A stretch of DNA of 36,569 nt from Cyanobacteriota bacterium (GCA_019752015.1 JAIEMQ010000017.1:1-36569), one strand, 5' to 3'. Numbered from the stretch's first letter, positions 25,734-34,940 are shown. The notes: generated from the sequence alone by a model not told the origin. Program-made: numbers and translations.

Positions 25734-27401
25734 ATGCTGGCCCGCATTCTTTTCGGCGTTGCAGTCCTGCAGACGGTCTCGCCCGCGCCGGCGATTACCG
25801 GGCGCGTGGTGACGCCCGACGGCGCGCCCGTCACTCAGGGCACCGTCGCTGTGATTGCATCGGACCGCGTGACGGCGGCGATCGATCGCAACGGCAATTT
25901 CCGGATCACTCCTGTCGGCTCGGCTCCACAACAGCTGTTCATCTCCGTGCCTGGCTACGCGCCGTATCGCGCGATCGTTGCGCTGCCGCCGTCGCGACAA
26001 GTTGCACTGCCCGACATCACGCTGATCGAAGCGACGTATTTCCACGTGCGCTTCACGACCGGCGATGGTGAACCGCTGGCGGCGAGCGGGTTACGGCGCC
26101 GATCGATCGACGGCAAGGGCCTGTCGATTGCCGATCCGCTTGGGCACGTGCGCGAGCAGAGCGATCCTGACGGATTGCTGATCGGCCCGCTGCCGCTCGG
26201 ACGCACGTTGATGGCGTTCGATCGCGTGCCGTACGCGCAGACGCGGCTTCGCGACGTCAACGTCACCGGCAAGGATCGCGTCATCGAAGGCGGCACGATC
26301 GTGATCGAGCGCGGCGCCCAGTTTCATGTCGATGCCGTCGATGCCGCGGGACGCGCCGTGCCGCGGCTCGATGTGTGGCTGGAAGAAGCGGCGCGCCCGT
26401 CGCTGCTGAACTTCCCGACGGTGCGAACCAACGAACAGGGCCGCGCGACCTTCGATCGACTCGCGCCCGGACGGTATCGCCTGTTCACGCAGACTCCCGA
26501 GCGTTGCGGCAATACGCGGCTGATTGTGTCGCGGCTGATCACTACTGGTGGTACTGAATCATCGCGCGCGCGAGTCGTGGTCGATGGGCGCGTCGCCATC
26601 CGCATCACCTCGAAGCTCGGTCCCATGCTTGGACGGACGGTCTCAGCCGCGCCCGACGCGCCCGTGGAAACACCGTTTGGTCCTCGCTGGTCGGAAATGG
26701 CCGCGCAGGCGGGACGCCCGTTGCCGATCCGAAGCACACCGGCAGGATGCGGCGGCGTGACCGACAACGACGGACGGATCGCGCTCGCGCCGTTTCCTCC
26801 GGGCCCGGCGATCGTGCGCGTGCAGCTGTTCAACTCGACCTACATTGTTCGCGTCAACGTGCCGGAGGTCAGCTCGGAAATGGTGATTGCGGTGCCGGAA
26901 GGACTGGTGCCGGTACGCGTGACCAATCGCCACAACAGCAATCCAGTCGCCGCGCAGCTGACGTGGTCGGGCGGTGGCGGGCGAGTCGAGGCGAACACCA
27001 CTCCGAATGGCGACGCGCTGGTGGAAGGCGTCGGTGTGACGGGCGGCACGTTGACCGTTGCCGCGGGCGGCTATCAAACGCTCGAAGGCGGTTTCAGCGA
27101 GACGCCGGACACGCTTCAGGAAGTTGCGCTGGCGCCGGCTCCGCAGGATCGGCTCACGGTGCGCGTCACCCGAGAATCCGGTGAGGTGATCGCGGACGCG
27201 GTGGTGCAACTCCTCCCGCGAGTGCCGGGCGACGCGCCGGAGTTTGCGGTTGTGGATGCGAAGGGCGTTGCCACCTTCAGCAGCGTGCCTCCCGGCACGA
27301 TCCGGTTCAGCGCCCACGCCGAAGGATTCAAGCCGGCGCTGATCAGTGTTCCTGAAGAGAACCGCGCTGCGATCGCGATTACGCTGACCCGCGTGCCGTA
27401 A
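25734..27401 (+). CDS. Secreted carboxypeptidase-regulatory-like (CarboxypepD_reg) protein
   Basis: The 555-aa protein starts with a short signal peptide (MLARILFGVAVLQTVSPAPA). Repeated beta-sandwich units follow. The first (about 21-100) reads ITGRVVTPDGAPVTQGTVAVI and FRITPVGSAPQQLFIS; others have RATFDRLAPGRYRLF (about 235-250), GRIALAPFPPGPAIV and ATFSSVPPGTIRFSAHAEGF near the end. This is the carboxypeptidase-regulatory/SpaA-like fold that in Acidobacteriota decorates many secreted proteins. There is no enzyme domain and no barrel, so a binding or scaffold role is likely. A GTG directly before the ATG is an alternative start. Nothing downstream on the same strand belongs to it. Confidence 0.8.
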   Translation: MLARILFGVAVLQTVSPAPAITGRVVTPDGAPVTQGTVAVIASDRVTAAIDRNGNFRITPVGSAPQQLFISVPGYAPYRAIVALPPSRQVALPDITLIEATYFHVRFTTGDGEPLAASGLRRRSIDGKGLSIADPLGHVREQSDPDGLLIGPLPLGRTLMAFDRVPYAQTRLRDVNVTGKDRVIEGGTIVIERGAQFHVDAVDAAGRAVPRLDVWLEEAARPSLLNFPTVRTNEQGRATFDRLAPGRYRLFTQTPERCGNTRLIVSRLITTGGTESSRARVVVDGRVAIRITSKLGPMLGRTVSAAPDAPVETPFGPRWSEMAAQAGRPLPIRSTPAGCGGVTDNDGRIALAPFPPGPAIVRVQLFNSTYIVRVNVPEVSSEMVIAVPEGLVPVRVTNRHNSNPVAAQLTWSGGGGRVEANTTPNGDALVEGVGVTGGTLTVAAGGYQTLEGGFSETPDTLQEVALAPAPQDRLTVRVTRESGEVIADAVVQLLPRVPGDAPEFAVVDAKGVATFSSVPPGTIRFSAHAEGFKPALISVPEENRAAIAITLTRVP

Positions 27402-27493
27402 CCGTCCACCGCACCGAATCTTGCATGGGCAGACAGTGGCCCTTGCTCGTCCTTCTTCTACTGCTGCCGCATCGTGATCGGTTATTACCTGGC

Positions 27494-28183
27494 TTACAAC
27501 GTCGCGGTGCGATGGCGCATCGCGCGGTGGAACCGGCGCGCGTTGCGCGTGATATGACCGCCACCGATCAGCACAGCAACGATCGCCACGGCGGCGGCAA
27601 ACCATCCAGCGATACTTGCCGGCTTCGACTCCGAGCGGGCGGTGAAATCGATTGCCAACGCAATCTGCGCGTGGTCGCGACGCTGCGCGTTGATCGCAAT
27701 GCGGCCGCTCATCGGCACGAGCGCGTTGGCAAGGTAGACGCTGACGTCCGGTCGATGCGAATTGCGGAACGTCAATTCGTGCGCGCCATCGTTGAGAGCG
27801 GGCAATGCCGCGCCGGCGCGCAGCTGGATGATCCCCTGGCCCCGGCGCAGCGCGTCGAGCTCCGGAAACGTTGCGGCAATCGTCTTCAGAGGAAGGTCCC
27901 TGTCGTCGATCCTCAGCGTCACGGCGCCCAGTACCGCTGATACGTAGTCGTTCTTCTCGACCGCGGACACGATGCCGTCGCGATCGCGATCGATCGCGGC
28001 GATCACCGAGTCGAACACTGCCATGCCCGGTGTGAGATAAAGCTCCACGTCGACACGGCCCGGCTCGATGCCGATGCGCGCGGCCTGCAGGTATTCATCC
28101 ATCCGGTGCGCGGACAGGTTCACGCTGCACAGCAGGGCGGCCGCCGCCGCGGCCGCGCTACTTCTTCGCAATCGCCGAACCAT
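27494..28183 (-). CDS. Exported EF-hand protein with C-terminal membrane anchor
   Basis: The 229-aa protein has a basic start and Ala-rich signal (about 1-25), then SAHRMDEYLQAARIGIEPGRV, similar to the front part of acidobacterial exported proteins related to HupE/UreJ-type genes. A canonical 12-residue EF-hand loop DRDRDGIVSAVE spans residues 65-76 with Asp at 1, 3, 5 and Glu at 12, so it should bind Ca2+. A hydrophobic helix (about 194-212) and an Arg-rich tail end it, placing most of it in the periplasm. ATG 28183 overlaps the 3' end of the DUF3500 gene by 26 bp. The stretch 27402-27493 has no convincing gene. Confidence 0.6.
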   Translation of the reverse strand: MVRRLRRSSAAAAAAALLCSVNLSAHRMDEYLQAARIGIEPGRVDVELYLTPGMAVFDSVIAAIDRDRDGIVSAVEKNDYVSAVLGAVTLRIDDRDLPLKTIAATFPELDALRRGQGIIQLRAGAALPALNDGAHELTFRNSHRPDVSVYLANALVPMSGRIAINAQRRDHAQIALAIDFTARSESKPASIAGWFAAAVAIVAVLIGGGHITRNARRFHRAMRHRTATL

Positions 28184-29189
28184 AGTCGTTTGTCGGATCC
28201 CGATAGATCGTGTGGATGTGATCGACGTTGCCTTGCGGCGCGTACTCGATGTGCAGCGTCGGACCCTGCACGCGGAAATACGCGGCGCTGCCCTTGGTGA
28301 TCGGCCCGCTCCAGGCGAAGTAGGTGTCGTTGAGATGCGACCTGATCTCGGTCATGCGCGGCTCGGCGAACGCATCGTGCGAGATGCCGACCCACTCGCG
28401 GACGATTTCCCACACCATCATCTGCTGCTGCGCGGACAGCGTCGAGACGCGAATGCCTTCCGGCGCGATCGTGCGGCCGTTCTGGGTCGGCCCGAGCACC
28501 AGATCGGCGACCTTCGATCCGATGATCGCCTGCGCGCGCTGCTTGTCGTCGAGCGCGTTGATCAACACGAACGCCTTGTCGTTCTCGTCGCCGAGCGGGC
28601 GCACGGTGCGGCCCTCGATCGTGAACGTCGCCGGCTGCGCGGCGGGCAGGCTGGGCGCGAGCGTCGCCTGCGGGCCGGCCATCGTCAGGTTGATGCCGAG
28701 ATGATGGCCGCCGAACATCAGCGTCCATGGCGTCGTGGTCGACGGCGCGCCGACGAAGGCCAGGTAGTACTCGAGCTCCCCGAACGACGGGCCGCGTCCG
28801 CCACGGCCGGCATTACCGCCCGACTGCGTGCGCAGCACTTCGTCGCCCTTCATGATGTCGAGCGCCTTTTGATATCCCTCGCGGCTGAGGGCCACAGACA
28901 TCAGCTTCATCACCGCGTCGCGCTGTGGCTGCGTCAGATCGGCCAGCCGGATGCCGTCGCGCGCATACATCGGGCTCGGCAGGTTCGACCACCTGGTCTT
29001 CTGCGGGCTGTCGAACGGAAACTGCACCCTGGCTTTCTTGGATTCATCAAGGGTGGCGACGACGGCTTGTGCAGCGGCCACGATCTGTCTGGTCGCATCA
29101 GCGGCGGCGGTTGTCTGACTGCGTTGCGCAAACGGCGTGCTCGTCAGCGCCGCGAGGATTCCCAGAGTGAGGGCGGCAAGTCTGACCAT
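28158..29189 (-). CDS. DUF3500 domain-containing exported protein
   Basis: The 343-aa protein has a signal peptide (MVRLAALTLGILAALTSTPFAQ). It matches the DUF3500 family by KARVQFPFDSPQKTRWSNLP, MSVALSREGYQKALDIM, FGGHHLGINLT and HIHTIYRDPTNDYG. The family length is usually 300-400 aa, so this is complete. The conserved His and Asp residues (GGHH, HIH) suggest a metal or ligand site, but the function is unknown. The start ATG 29189 has TAGAAT ending only 5 nt upstream, giving an exactly leaderless transcript. A longer upstream frame overlaps the efflux gene and is not used. Confidence 0.9.
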   Translation of the reverse strand: MVRLAALTLGILAALTSTPFAQRSQTTAAADATRQIVAAAQAVVATLDESKKARVQFPFDSPQKTRWSNLPSPMYARDGIRLADLTQPQRDAVMKLMSVALSREGYQKALDIMKGDEVLRTQSGGNAGRGGRGPSFGELEYYLAFVGAPSTTTPWTLMFGGHHLGINLTMAGPQATLAPSLPAAQPATFTIEGRTVRPLGDENDKAFVLINALDDKQRAQAIIGSKVADLVLGPTQNGRTIAPEGIRVSTLSAQQQMMVWEIVREWVGISHDAFAEPRMTEIRSHLNDTYFAWSGPITKGSAAYFRVQGPTLHIEYAPQGNVDHIHTIYRDPTNDYGSAIAKK

Positions 29190-29194
29190 GCCCG

Positions 29195-29200
29195 ATTCTA
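29195..29200 (-). promoter_or_regulatory. Candidate -10 element (TAGAAT) of the DUF3500 gene
   Basis: On the minus strand TAGAAT-CGGGC-ATG puts the expected +1 at the A of the start codon. There is no SD. This is the clearest leaderless start in the window. Confidence 0.55.
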
Positions 29201-29309
29201 GATCCCTGCCCTGCGGCTCCCTGTGAAATGACTGTGACGGTTGAGGTGGAAAATAGACACCGCGTGACAATGATGCGGCGGCCATCCGTGCTTTAATTCG
29301 CAGGGAATA

Positions 29310-30446
29310 ATGTCCTTCGCGATGCGTCTCTTGATCATCACGTGCCTGTTCGGGGCTTCTGTCGCCACCGGCTGCGCCAAAGGCGAGGCCCAGCCGCAGC
29401 GGGCGGCAAGCGCGCCGGCGGCGGTGCCGGTCGCCGTCGGCCCCGTCGTCCAAAAGTCCATGCCGCTCGACGCCAACGTCGTCGGCACCGTCGAGGCGTA
29501 TTCAACGGTGTCGGTGCGCGCGCAGGTCACCGGCGAGCTGACCAACGTCAACTTCAAGCAGGGCGACGACGTGCAGGAAGGGCAGGAGCTGTTTGCGCTC
29601 GACCGGCGGCCGCTCGAAGGCGCGCTGCTGCAGGCGCAGGCCACGCTCGAGCGCGACACCGCCGAAGCCGCCAACGCCAAGGCGATCGTGCAGCGCTACG
29701 AGCAGCTCGTCGATCGCGGCATTGTTGCGCGCGAGCAGCGCGACAACGCCCGCACCAGCGTCGCGCGCCTCGAGGCCACGCTCGCTTCGGATCGCGCCGC
29801 CGTCGAGAACGCGAAAGTGCAGCTGCAATACGCGACCATTCGCGCGCCGATCTCGGGCCGCACCGGCGCGCTGATGGTCAACGCCGGCAATCTCGTGCGC
29901 GCCAACGATCAGACGCCGCTCGTCACGATCAACCAGATCAGTCCCATCTACGTGTCGTTCGCGCTGCCCGAGCCGCTGCTGGCCGACCTGCGCCGCTACA
30001 TGGCGCGCGGCGTGCTGCGCGTCGAGGCGCGTCCGTCGAGCGGCGACGACCACATCGCGCTCGGCGACGTGACCTTCATCGACAACGCGGTCGATCTGTC
30101 GACGGGAACGATCAAGGTCAAAGGCACGTTCCCGAACAACGATCGCCAGCTCTGGCCGGGCCAGTTCGTGAACGTGGTCGTGCGCCTGGCGACGGAAAGC
30201 GCCGCCACGGTGGTACCGACGGCGGCCGTGCAGACCGGTCCGGACGGTCCGTACGTCTATCTCGTCAAGACGGATCAGACCGTGGAGCTGCGGCCCGTTA
30301 CGGTCACGCGATCGGTCGGCAACGAGACCGTGATTCGTGACGGGATCAAGCCCGGCGACACGGTCGTTACGGATGGCCACTTGCGGCTCGTGCCGGGCAG
30401 CAGGATCAGCATCAAGGGCGCGGACGCCGCCAAGCCGACGTCATGA
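29310..30446 (+). CDS. RND efflux periplasmic adaptor (membrane fusion) lipoprotein
   Basis: The 378-aa adaptor links an inner-membrane RND pump to an outer-membrane channel. A lipobox (VATGC, Cys22) makes it an inner-membrane-anchored lipoprotein. The lipoyl-type halves are VGTVEAYSTVSVRAQVTGELTNV (about 57-80) and YATIRAPISGRTG, separated by a coiled-coil hairpin (about 104-165, with LERDTAEAANAKAIVQRYEQL). The beta-barrel (PIYVSFALPEP, WPGQFVNVVVRL) and membrane-proximal domain complete it. AGGG lies 5 nt before the ATG. The stop overlaps the pump gene start (ATGA). Confidence 0.93.
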   Translation: MSFAMRLLIITCLFGASVATGCAKGEAQPQRAASAPAAVPVAVGPVVQKSMPLDANVVGTVEAYSTVSVRAQVTGELTNVNFKQGDDVQEGQELFALDRRPLEGALLQAQATLERDTAEAANAKAIVQRYEQLVDRGIVAREQRDNARTSVARLEATLASDRAAVENAKVQLQYATIRAPISGRTGALMVNAGNLVRANDQTPLVTINQISPIYVSFALPEPLLADLRRYMARGVLRVEARPSSGDDHIALGDVTFIDNAVDLSTGTIKVKGTFPNNDRQLWPGQFVNVVVRLATESAATVVPTAAVQTGPDGPYVYLVKTDQTVELRPVTVTRSVGNETVIRDGIKPGDTVVTDGHLRLVPGSRISIKGADAAKPTS

Positions 30447-33400
30447 ATTTCGCGGCGCTCTTCATTCGTCGTCCGATCACGACGACGCTGATCATGCTGG
30501 GCATCACCGTGTTCGGCGTGATGTCGTATCAACTGCTGCCGGTAGCCGACCTGCCGACGGTGGACTTTCCGAACGTGCAGGTGCAGGCGGGACTTCCCGG
30601 CGCGAGCCCCGAGACAATGGCGTCCGCCGTGGCGCTGCCGCTCGAAAAGCAGTTCGCGACGATTGCCGGCCTGCAGGCGGTCAACTCCACCAGCACGCAG
30701 GGCAACACCAACATCACGCTGCAATTCGATCTCGATCGCAACATCGACGCGGCGGCCGCGGACGTGCAGGCGATGATCGCGCGCGCGGCGCGGCAGCTGC
30801 CGCAGATGCCGAACCCGCCGTCGTACAACAAGGTCAATCCCGGCGATCAGCCGGTGATCTTCCTGGCGCTGCGGTCGGCCACGCTGCCGCTGTCGACGGT
30901 GAACGAGTACGCGGAGACCATCGGCCAGCGCATCTCGATGGTCAACGGCGTCGCCCAGGTGCAGCTGTTCGGCGCCGCGAAGTACGCAGTGCGCGTCGAT
31001 CTCGATCCGCGGCGGCTGTCGGCGCGCGGCATCGGTATCGACGAAGTCGCCACCGCGATCCAGAGCGCCAACGTCAACCTGCCGACCGGCACGATGTATG
31101 GCCCGGCGCGCGCGTTCACCGTGCTCGCCAACGGCCAGTTGATGCGCGCCCCGAACTACGGGCCGCTGGTCGTCGCCTATCGCAACGGCAACCCGGTGCG
31201 CCTCAACGAAATTGCGAAGGTCTACGACGGCATCGAGCAGGACAAGCAGGCGAACTTCTACCGCGGCTTGCGCAACATCACCCTGTCGATCCTCAAGCAG
31301 CCCGGCACCAACGTGGTTGCCGTCGTGGACTCGATCAAGGAGCTGATGCCGGCGTTCCGGGAAACGCTGCCGCCGGGCGTGCTGCTCGACGTGCGCACCG
31401 ATCGCTCGGCGTCGATTCGTGAGTCGGTGCACGACGTCAAGATGACGCTCTACCTCACGTTCGTGCTGGTGGTGACGGTCATCTTCGTGTTCCTGCGCAG
31501 CATGACCGCGACGATCATCGCGAGCCTGACGCTGCCGGTCACCATGGCCGCGACGTTGGCGATCATGTACCTGCTGAACTACAGCCTCGACAACCTGTCG
31601 CTGATGGCGCTGACACTCAGCGTCGGCTTCGTCGTCGACAACACCATCGTCATGCTGGAGAACGTCGTCCGGCACCTCGAGATGGGCAAGTCGCCGATGC
31701 AGGCGTCATATGACGGATCGAAGGAAGTCGCGTTCACCATTGTCGCGATGACCGCGTCGCTGGTGGCGATCTTCATTCCGGTGCTGTTCATGGGCGGACT
31801 GGTCGGCCGGCTGCTCGAGGAGTTCGCCGTCACGATCGGCGCCGCGATCGTCGTCTCGGGTTTCATCTCGATCAGCCTGACGCCGATGCTGTGCAGCCGC
31901 TTCCTGCGGCACCACACGCGCCACGGCGCGCTCTACAACGTCACCGAGCGGATGTTCCAGGCGTGGGTGAACGCCTACGACTGGTCGCTGCGGCTGGCGC
32001 TGCGGCATCGCTTCATCACCGCCGTGGCGTCGCTGACGCTGATCGCCGGCTCGGCGTACCTGTTCCTGATCGTGCCGAAAGGATTCCTGCCGAGCGAAGA
32101 TCAGGATCGCTTCAACATCAGCGTCGAAGGCCTGCAGGGCATTGGCTTCGACGAGATGATGCGCAAACAGATGGCAGTCGCGGACATCGTTGCAAAGGAT
32201 CCCGACATCATCGGCTTCAGCAACAACGTCGGCGGCGGCGGTGGCGGCGGCGGTGGGCAGCTCAACACCGGCCGCATGGGCATCGACCTCAAGCCGAAGA
32301 GCGAGCGCACGCGCAGCGTCGATCAGATCATCGCGGACCTCCGCCCGCAAGTGGCGAAGGTGCCGGGGGTGCGTGTGTTCATGGTCAACCAGCCGCCGAT
32401 CAACCTTGGCGGCCAGCAGGGCGCGCGCAGCATCTACCAGTTCACGCTGCAGGACACCGACACCGAAGTGCTCTATCGTTCGGCGCCGCTGCTCGAAGCG
32501 AAGATGCGCGAGATCCCGGGCGTCGAAGACGTCAACAGCGATCTGCGCCTGAACAACCCGACCATCCAGGTCGACATCGACCGCGATCGCGTGTCGTCGC
32601 TCGGACTGACGGTCAATCAGGTCGAAACCGCGCTCTACAACGCCTACGGCACGCGCCAGATCTCGCAGATTTATGCGGCCAACAACCAGTACGCCGTGAT
32701 CATGGGCGTCGCGCCCGAGTTCCAGAGCGATCCGGCGGCGCTGTCGATGTTGTATGTGCGCTCGTCCAGCGGAAAATTGATCCCGCTGAACACGGTCGCA
32801 AAGGTCACGACCGGTGCCGGACCGTTGAGCGTCAGCCACACCGGCCAGCTGCCGTCCGTGACGATCTCGTTCAACCTCAAGCCAGGCATCGCGCTCGGCG
32901 ACGCGGTGGCGCAGATTCAGTCGTTGGCAACGGCGACGCTGCCGGCCACGGTGTCGACGCGCTTCCAGGGCACGGCGCAGGCGTTCCAGGATTCACTGCG
33001 CGGCCTCGGTGTCATCCTGATCATGGCGATCGTCGTCATCTATCTGGTGCTCGGCATCCTTTACGAAAGCTTCACGCAGCCGCTGGTGATTCTGTCGGGC
33101 CTGCCGGCGGCCGGTTTCGGCGCGCTGCTCACGCTCCTGATCTTCAAGAGCGATCTGAGCCTCTACGCGTTCGTCGGCGTGATCATGCTCGTCGGTCTCG
33201 TCAAGAAGAACGGCATCATGATGGTGGACTTTGCCGCGGTCGCCGAGCGCGAGCACGGCAAAACGCCGCTCGAGGCGATTCACGAAGCGTGTCTCGTCCG
33301 CTTCCGCCCGATCATGATGACGACGATGTGCGCGTTGGTCGGCACGTTGCCGATCGCGCTCGGTGCGGGCGCGGGTGCGGAATCGCGCCGGCCACTCGGT

Positions 33401-33562
33401 CTCGCGGTGGTCGGCGGATTGCTGGTGTCGCAGCTGCTGACGCTTTACATCACGCCGGTGTACTACGTCTACATCGAGAACGCGCGGCTGCGGCTCACGC
33501 GCCGCCGTCAGGAAGAGGAGGCGCCGTCAGCGCCTCCTCTTGAATCGCTCATCAGCAAGTAA
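30443..33562 (+). CDS. RND-family efflux permease (HAE1, MdtB/MdtC-like)
   Basis: The 1039-aa inner-membrane pump would export drugs or other hydrophobic compounds by proton antiport with its adaptor. It has 12 helices and two large periplasmic loops. In TM4 the usual DD pair is D399-N400 (GFVVDNTIVMLEN), so one acidic residue is replaced by Asn; the TM10 Lys is kept (GLVKKNGIMMVDFA). Residues 597-605 are a run of nine Gly, in a loop near the substrate porter domain. The C-terminal residues are encoded within a perfect 12-bp hairpin (33513-33541). No TolC-like gene follows, so the outer channel must be elsewhere. The stop overlaps the convergent lipoprotein gene by 11 bp. Confidence 0.94.
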   Translation: MNFAALFIRRPITTTLIMLGITVFGVMSYQLLPVADLPTVDFPNVQVQAGLPGASPETMASAVALPLEKQFATIAGLQAVNSTSTQGNTNITLQFDLDRNIDAAAADVQAMIARAARQLPQMPNPPSYNKVNPGDQPVIFLALRSATLPLSTVNEYAETIGQRISMVNGVAQVQLFGAAKYAVRVDLDPRRLSARGIGIDEVATAIQSANVNLPTGTMYGPARAFTVLANGQLMRAPNYGPLVVAYRNGNPVRLNEIAKVYDGIEQDKQANFYRGLRNITLSILKQPGTNVVAVVDSIKELMPAFRETLPPGVLLDVRTDRSASIRESVHDVKMTLYLTFVLVVTVIFVFLRSMTATIIASLTLPVTMAATLAIMYLLNYSLDNLSLMALTLSVGFVVDNTIVMLENVVRHLEMGKSPMQASYDGSKEVAFTIVAMTASLVAIFIPVLFMGGLVGRLLEEFAVTIGAAIVVSGFISISLTPMLCSRFLRHHTRHGALYNVTERMFQAWVNAYDWSLRLALRHRFITAVASLTLIAGSAYLFLIVPKGFLPSEDQDRFNISVEGLQGIGFDEMMRKQMAVADIVAKDPDIIGFSNNVGGGGGGGGGQLNTGRMGIDLKPKSERTRSVDQIIADLRPQVAKVPGVRVFMVNQPPINLGGQQGARSIYQFTLQDTDTEVLYRSAPLLEAKMREIPGVEDVNSDLRLNNPTIQVDIDRDRVSSLGLTVNQVETALYNAYGTRQISQIYAANNQYAVIMGVAPEFQSDPAALSMLYVRSSSGKLIPLNTVAKVTTGAGPLSVSHTGQLPSVTISFNLKPGIALGDAVAQIQSLATATLPATVSTRFQGTAQAFQDSLRGLGVILIMAIVVIYLVLGILYESFTQPLVILSGLPAAGFGALLTLLIFKSDLSLYAFVGVIMLVGLVKKNGIMMVDFAAVAEREHGKTPLEAIHEACLVRFRPIMMTTMCALVGTLPIALGAGAGAESRRPLGLAVVGGLLVSQLLTLYITPVYYVYIENARLRLTRRRQEEEAPSAPPLESLISK
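33513..33541 (-). terminator. Perfect 12-bp hairpin in the 3' end of the RND gene
   Basis: AAGAGGAGGCGC-CGTCA-GCGCCTCCTCTT. It is inside the last codons of the RND permease and, on the minus strand, begins 10 nt after the stop of the lipoprotein gene. It could end both transcripts. No U-tract follows in either direction. Confidence 0.5.
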
Positions 33563-34832
33563 AGAACTTGATGATCAGTGCCGGTTGGAAGCCCGACCCG
33601 GACTGATACGTCCACACCACGCCGTTGGTATCGGTGATCATCAACGTGACGTTCAATGCCGTCTCGGTGCCGCCTGCCGTCGCTCCGGGTCCGCCGCATG
33701 TCTGCGTGAACTGGAAGTTCGGGCTCGCGCCGGTCTGCGTGTGCGTGACCGTGGTGCCGTAGAAGTAGCTGGCGGTCCACGTGTAGGTCGCGGGACTCGC
33801 GACGGTCCCCGCCGCGGCAAACACACACGGCGTTCCCGCCACCGCTTTGATCTGACAGGTGGTCGTCGGCGACGGCGAGGTGTTCGGATCGGTCATCGTG
33901 AACGCGACGTCACTCGGCGCCTGGTTGATCTCGAGCAGCGTCGAGTTGTTGGTCCAGCGAATCCGAATCATCGTCGACCTCGAGGCGCCGGTGTTTGGCG
34001 CGACGGTATAAGTCAGCGTCGTCGTGGCATCGGTGCCGCTGGTCACGCTGCCGAGCGTCACGAATTCGCTGAGGCTCTCCGCAAAGAAGCGGCAATCGCC
34101 CGAGGCCTTGGTGACGACCGCGGTGAACGTGCCACCCGCAGCCGGGATGTTCTGTGTGGTCGGCGCGATCGTGAATACGCATGGCGGCACGAAGCACGTC
34201 GCCGCCACGCCGCCGCCGTCGATTTGCGAGAACACCTTCTGCACGGCAGTCGGGTGATCGCATTGGTTGACGCGGTAGCGCAGATACTCCTGCGTCCAGA
34301 TCACGCCGCCTTCGGCATCGACCGACGACTGGCTGGCGCCGCGGCCAAACTGCTGGTACCTCGATTCGAGCTGCCGACGGAAATCGAACGCGTCGGTGCG
34401 GGGCGGGAACGTGATCAGGCCGTCGGCCGGCGCGCCGCACACCGCGCCTGCCGGGTTGCCGTCGATCTGCGCCAGCACGCGTTGGGTGGCGCTCCCGTGG
34501 TCGCAACCGTTGGTGCGGTAGCGCATGTATTCCTGCGTCCACACCACCTCGCCTTCACGATCGACGAAGGTCGGCGCCGGACCGCGGCCAAGCCCGGTCT
34601 GGTATTTCGTTTCCAGCTGGTTGCGGAAATCAAACGACTCGTTGCGGGCGGGAAACGAGACGTCGAACTTTCCGGAGATCCCGCCAGGCGCGACCGGCGT
34701 CGGGCCGATCAGTGAGCCGGGCTCGGGCGCGGACACCGCCGACGGCGCTGTCATCGACGACCGTTCGGGAGCGCGAGTACATCCCGCGGCCAGGGTGAGA
34801 GTACAGAGCAAGAGCGTCAGACGGCGTGACAT
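33552..34832 (-). CDS. Lipoprotein with duplicated ~73-aa domain and BACON-like domain
   Basis: The 426-aa protein has a lipobox (LTLAAGC, Cys18). Residues 60-132 and 142-213 are two copies of one domain. Each has FDFRxQLExxYQ, a WTQEY(M/L)RYR core, a CDH motif, a QIDG segment and a single terminal Cys, so each copy carries two cysteines that may pair. I do not know a named family for this unit. Residues about 217-310 resemble a BACON/Ig-like beta-sandwich (CVFTIAPTTQNIPAAGGTF), and 340-426 is a further beta-rich domain ending KFFTC. The mRNA start has AGGGGGAAC upstream. It is likely surface or periplasmic. Its gene is convergent with the efflux pump (11-bp overlap) and divergent from the amidohydrolase. 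Confidence 0.75.
   Translation of the reverse strand: MSRRLTLLLCTLTLAAGCTRAPERSSMTAPSAVSAPEPGSLIGPTPVAPGGISGKFDVSFPARNESFDFRNQLETKYQTGLGRGPAPTFVDREGEVVWTQEYMRYRTNGCDHGSATQRVLAQIDGNPAGAVCGAPADGLITFPPRTDAFDFRRQLESRYQQFGRGASQSSVDAEGGVIWTQEYLRYRVNQCDHPTAVQKVFSQIDGGGVAATCFVPPCVFTIAPTTQNIPAAGGTFTAVVTKASGDCRFFAESLSEFVTLGSVTSGTDATTTLTYTVAPNTGASRSTMIRIRWTNNSTLLEINQAPSDVAFTMTDPNTSPSPTTTCQIKAVAGTPCVFAAAGTVASPATYTWTASYFYGTTVTHTQTGASPNFQFTQTCGGPGATAGGTETALNVTLMITDTNGVVWTYQSGSGFQPALIIKFFTC
34194..34655 (-). repeat. Internal gene duplication in the lipoprotein (two ~220-bp units)
   Basis: The units span nt 34655-34437 and 34409-34194 on the minus strand and encode the paired domains. They are clearly diverged at the DNA level while the WTQEY and CDH motifs are kept, so the duplication is old and both copies are under constraint. 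Confidence 0.7.
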
Positions 34833-34926
34833 GAAGTTCCCCCTGAGCCGACGACCGGTTGGCAGGCGCGCGGGTACGGCTCCAGCGAATCATAGTCGCG
34901 GTTGGTTCGCGTGCAAGCTGATCCGG

Positions 34927-34932
34927 TAGAAT
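34927..34932 (+). promoter_or_regulatory. Candidate -10 element (TAGAAT) of the amidohydrolase
   Basis: TAGAAT ends 8 nt before ATG 34941 (CGCCGCGC between) and no SD is visible. The divergent lipoprotein gene has a possible -10 (TATGAT, minus strand) about 35 bp away. Confidence 0.5.
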
Positions 34933-34940
34933 CGCCGCGC

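Noticed and set aside
27425-27550. Small hydrophobic plus-strand frame (MGRQWPLLVLLLLL) after the carboxypeptidase-regulatory protein
   Set aside because: It soon turns Arg/His-rich, overlaps the 3' end of the EF-hand gene and would need a frameshift to look like a membrane protein.
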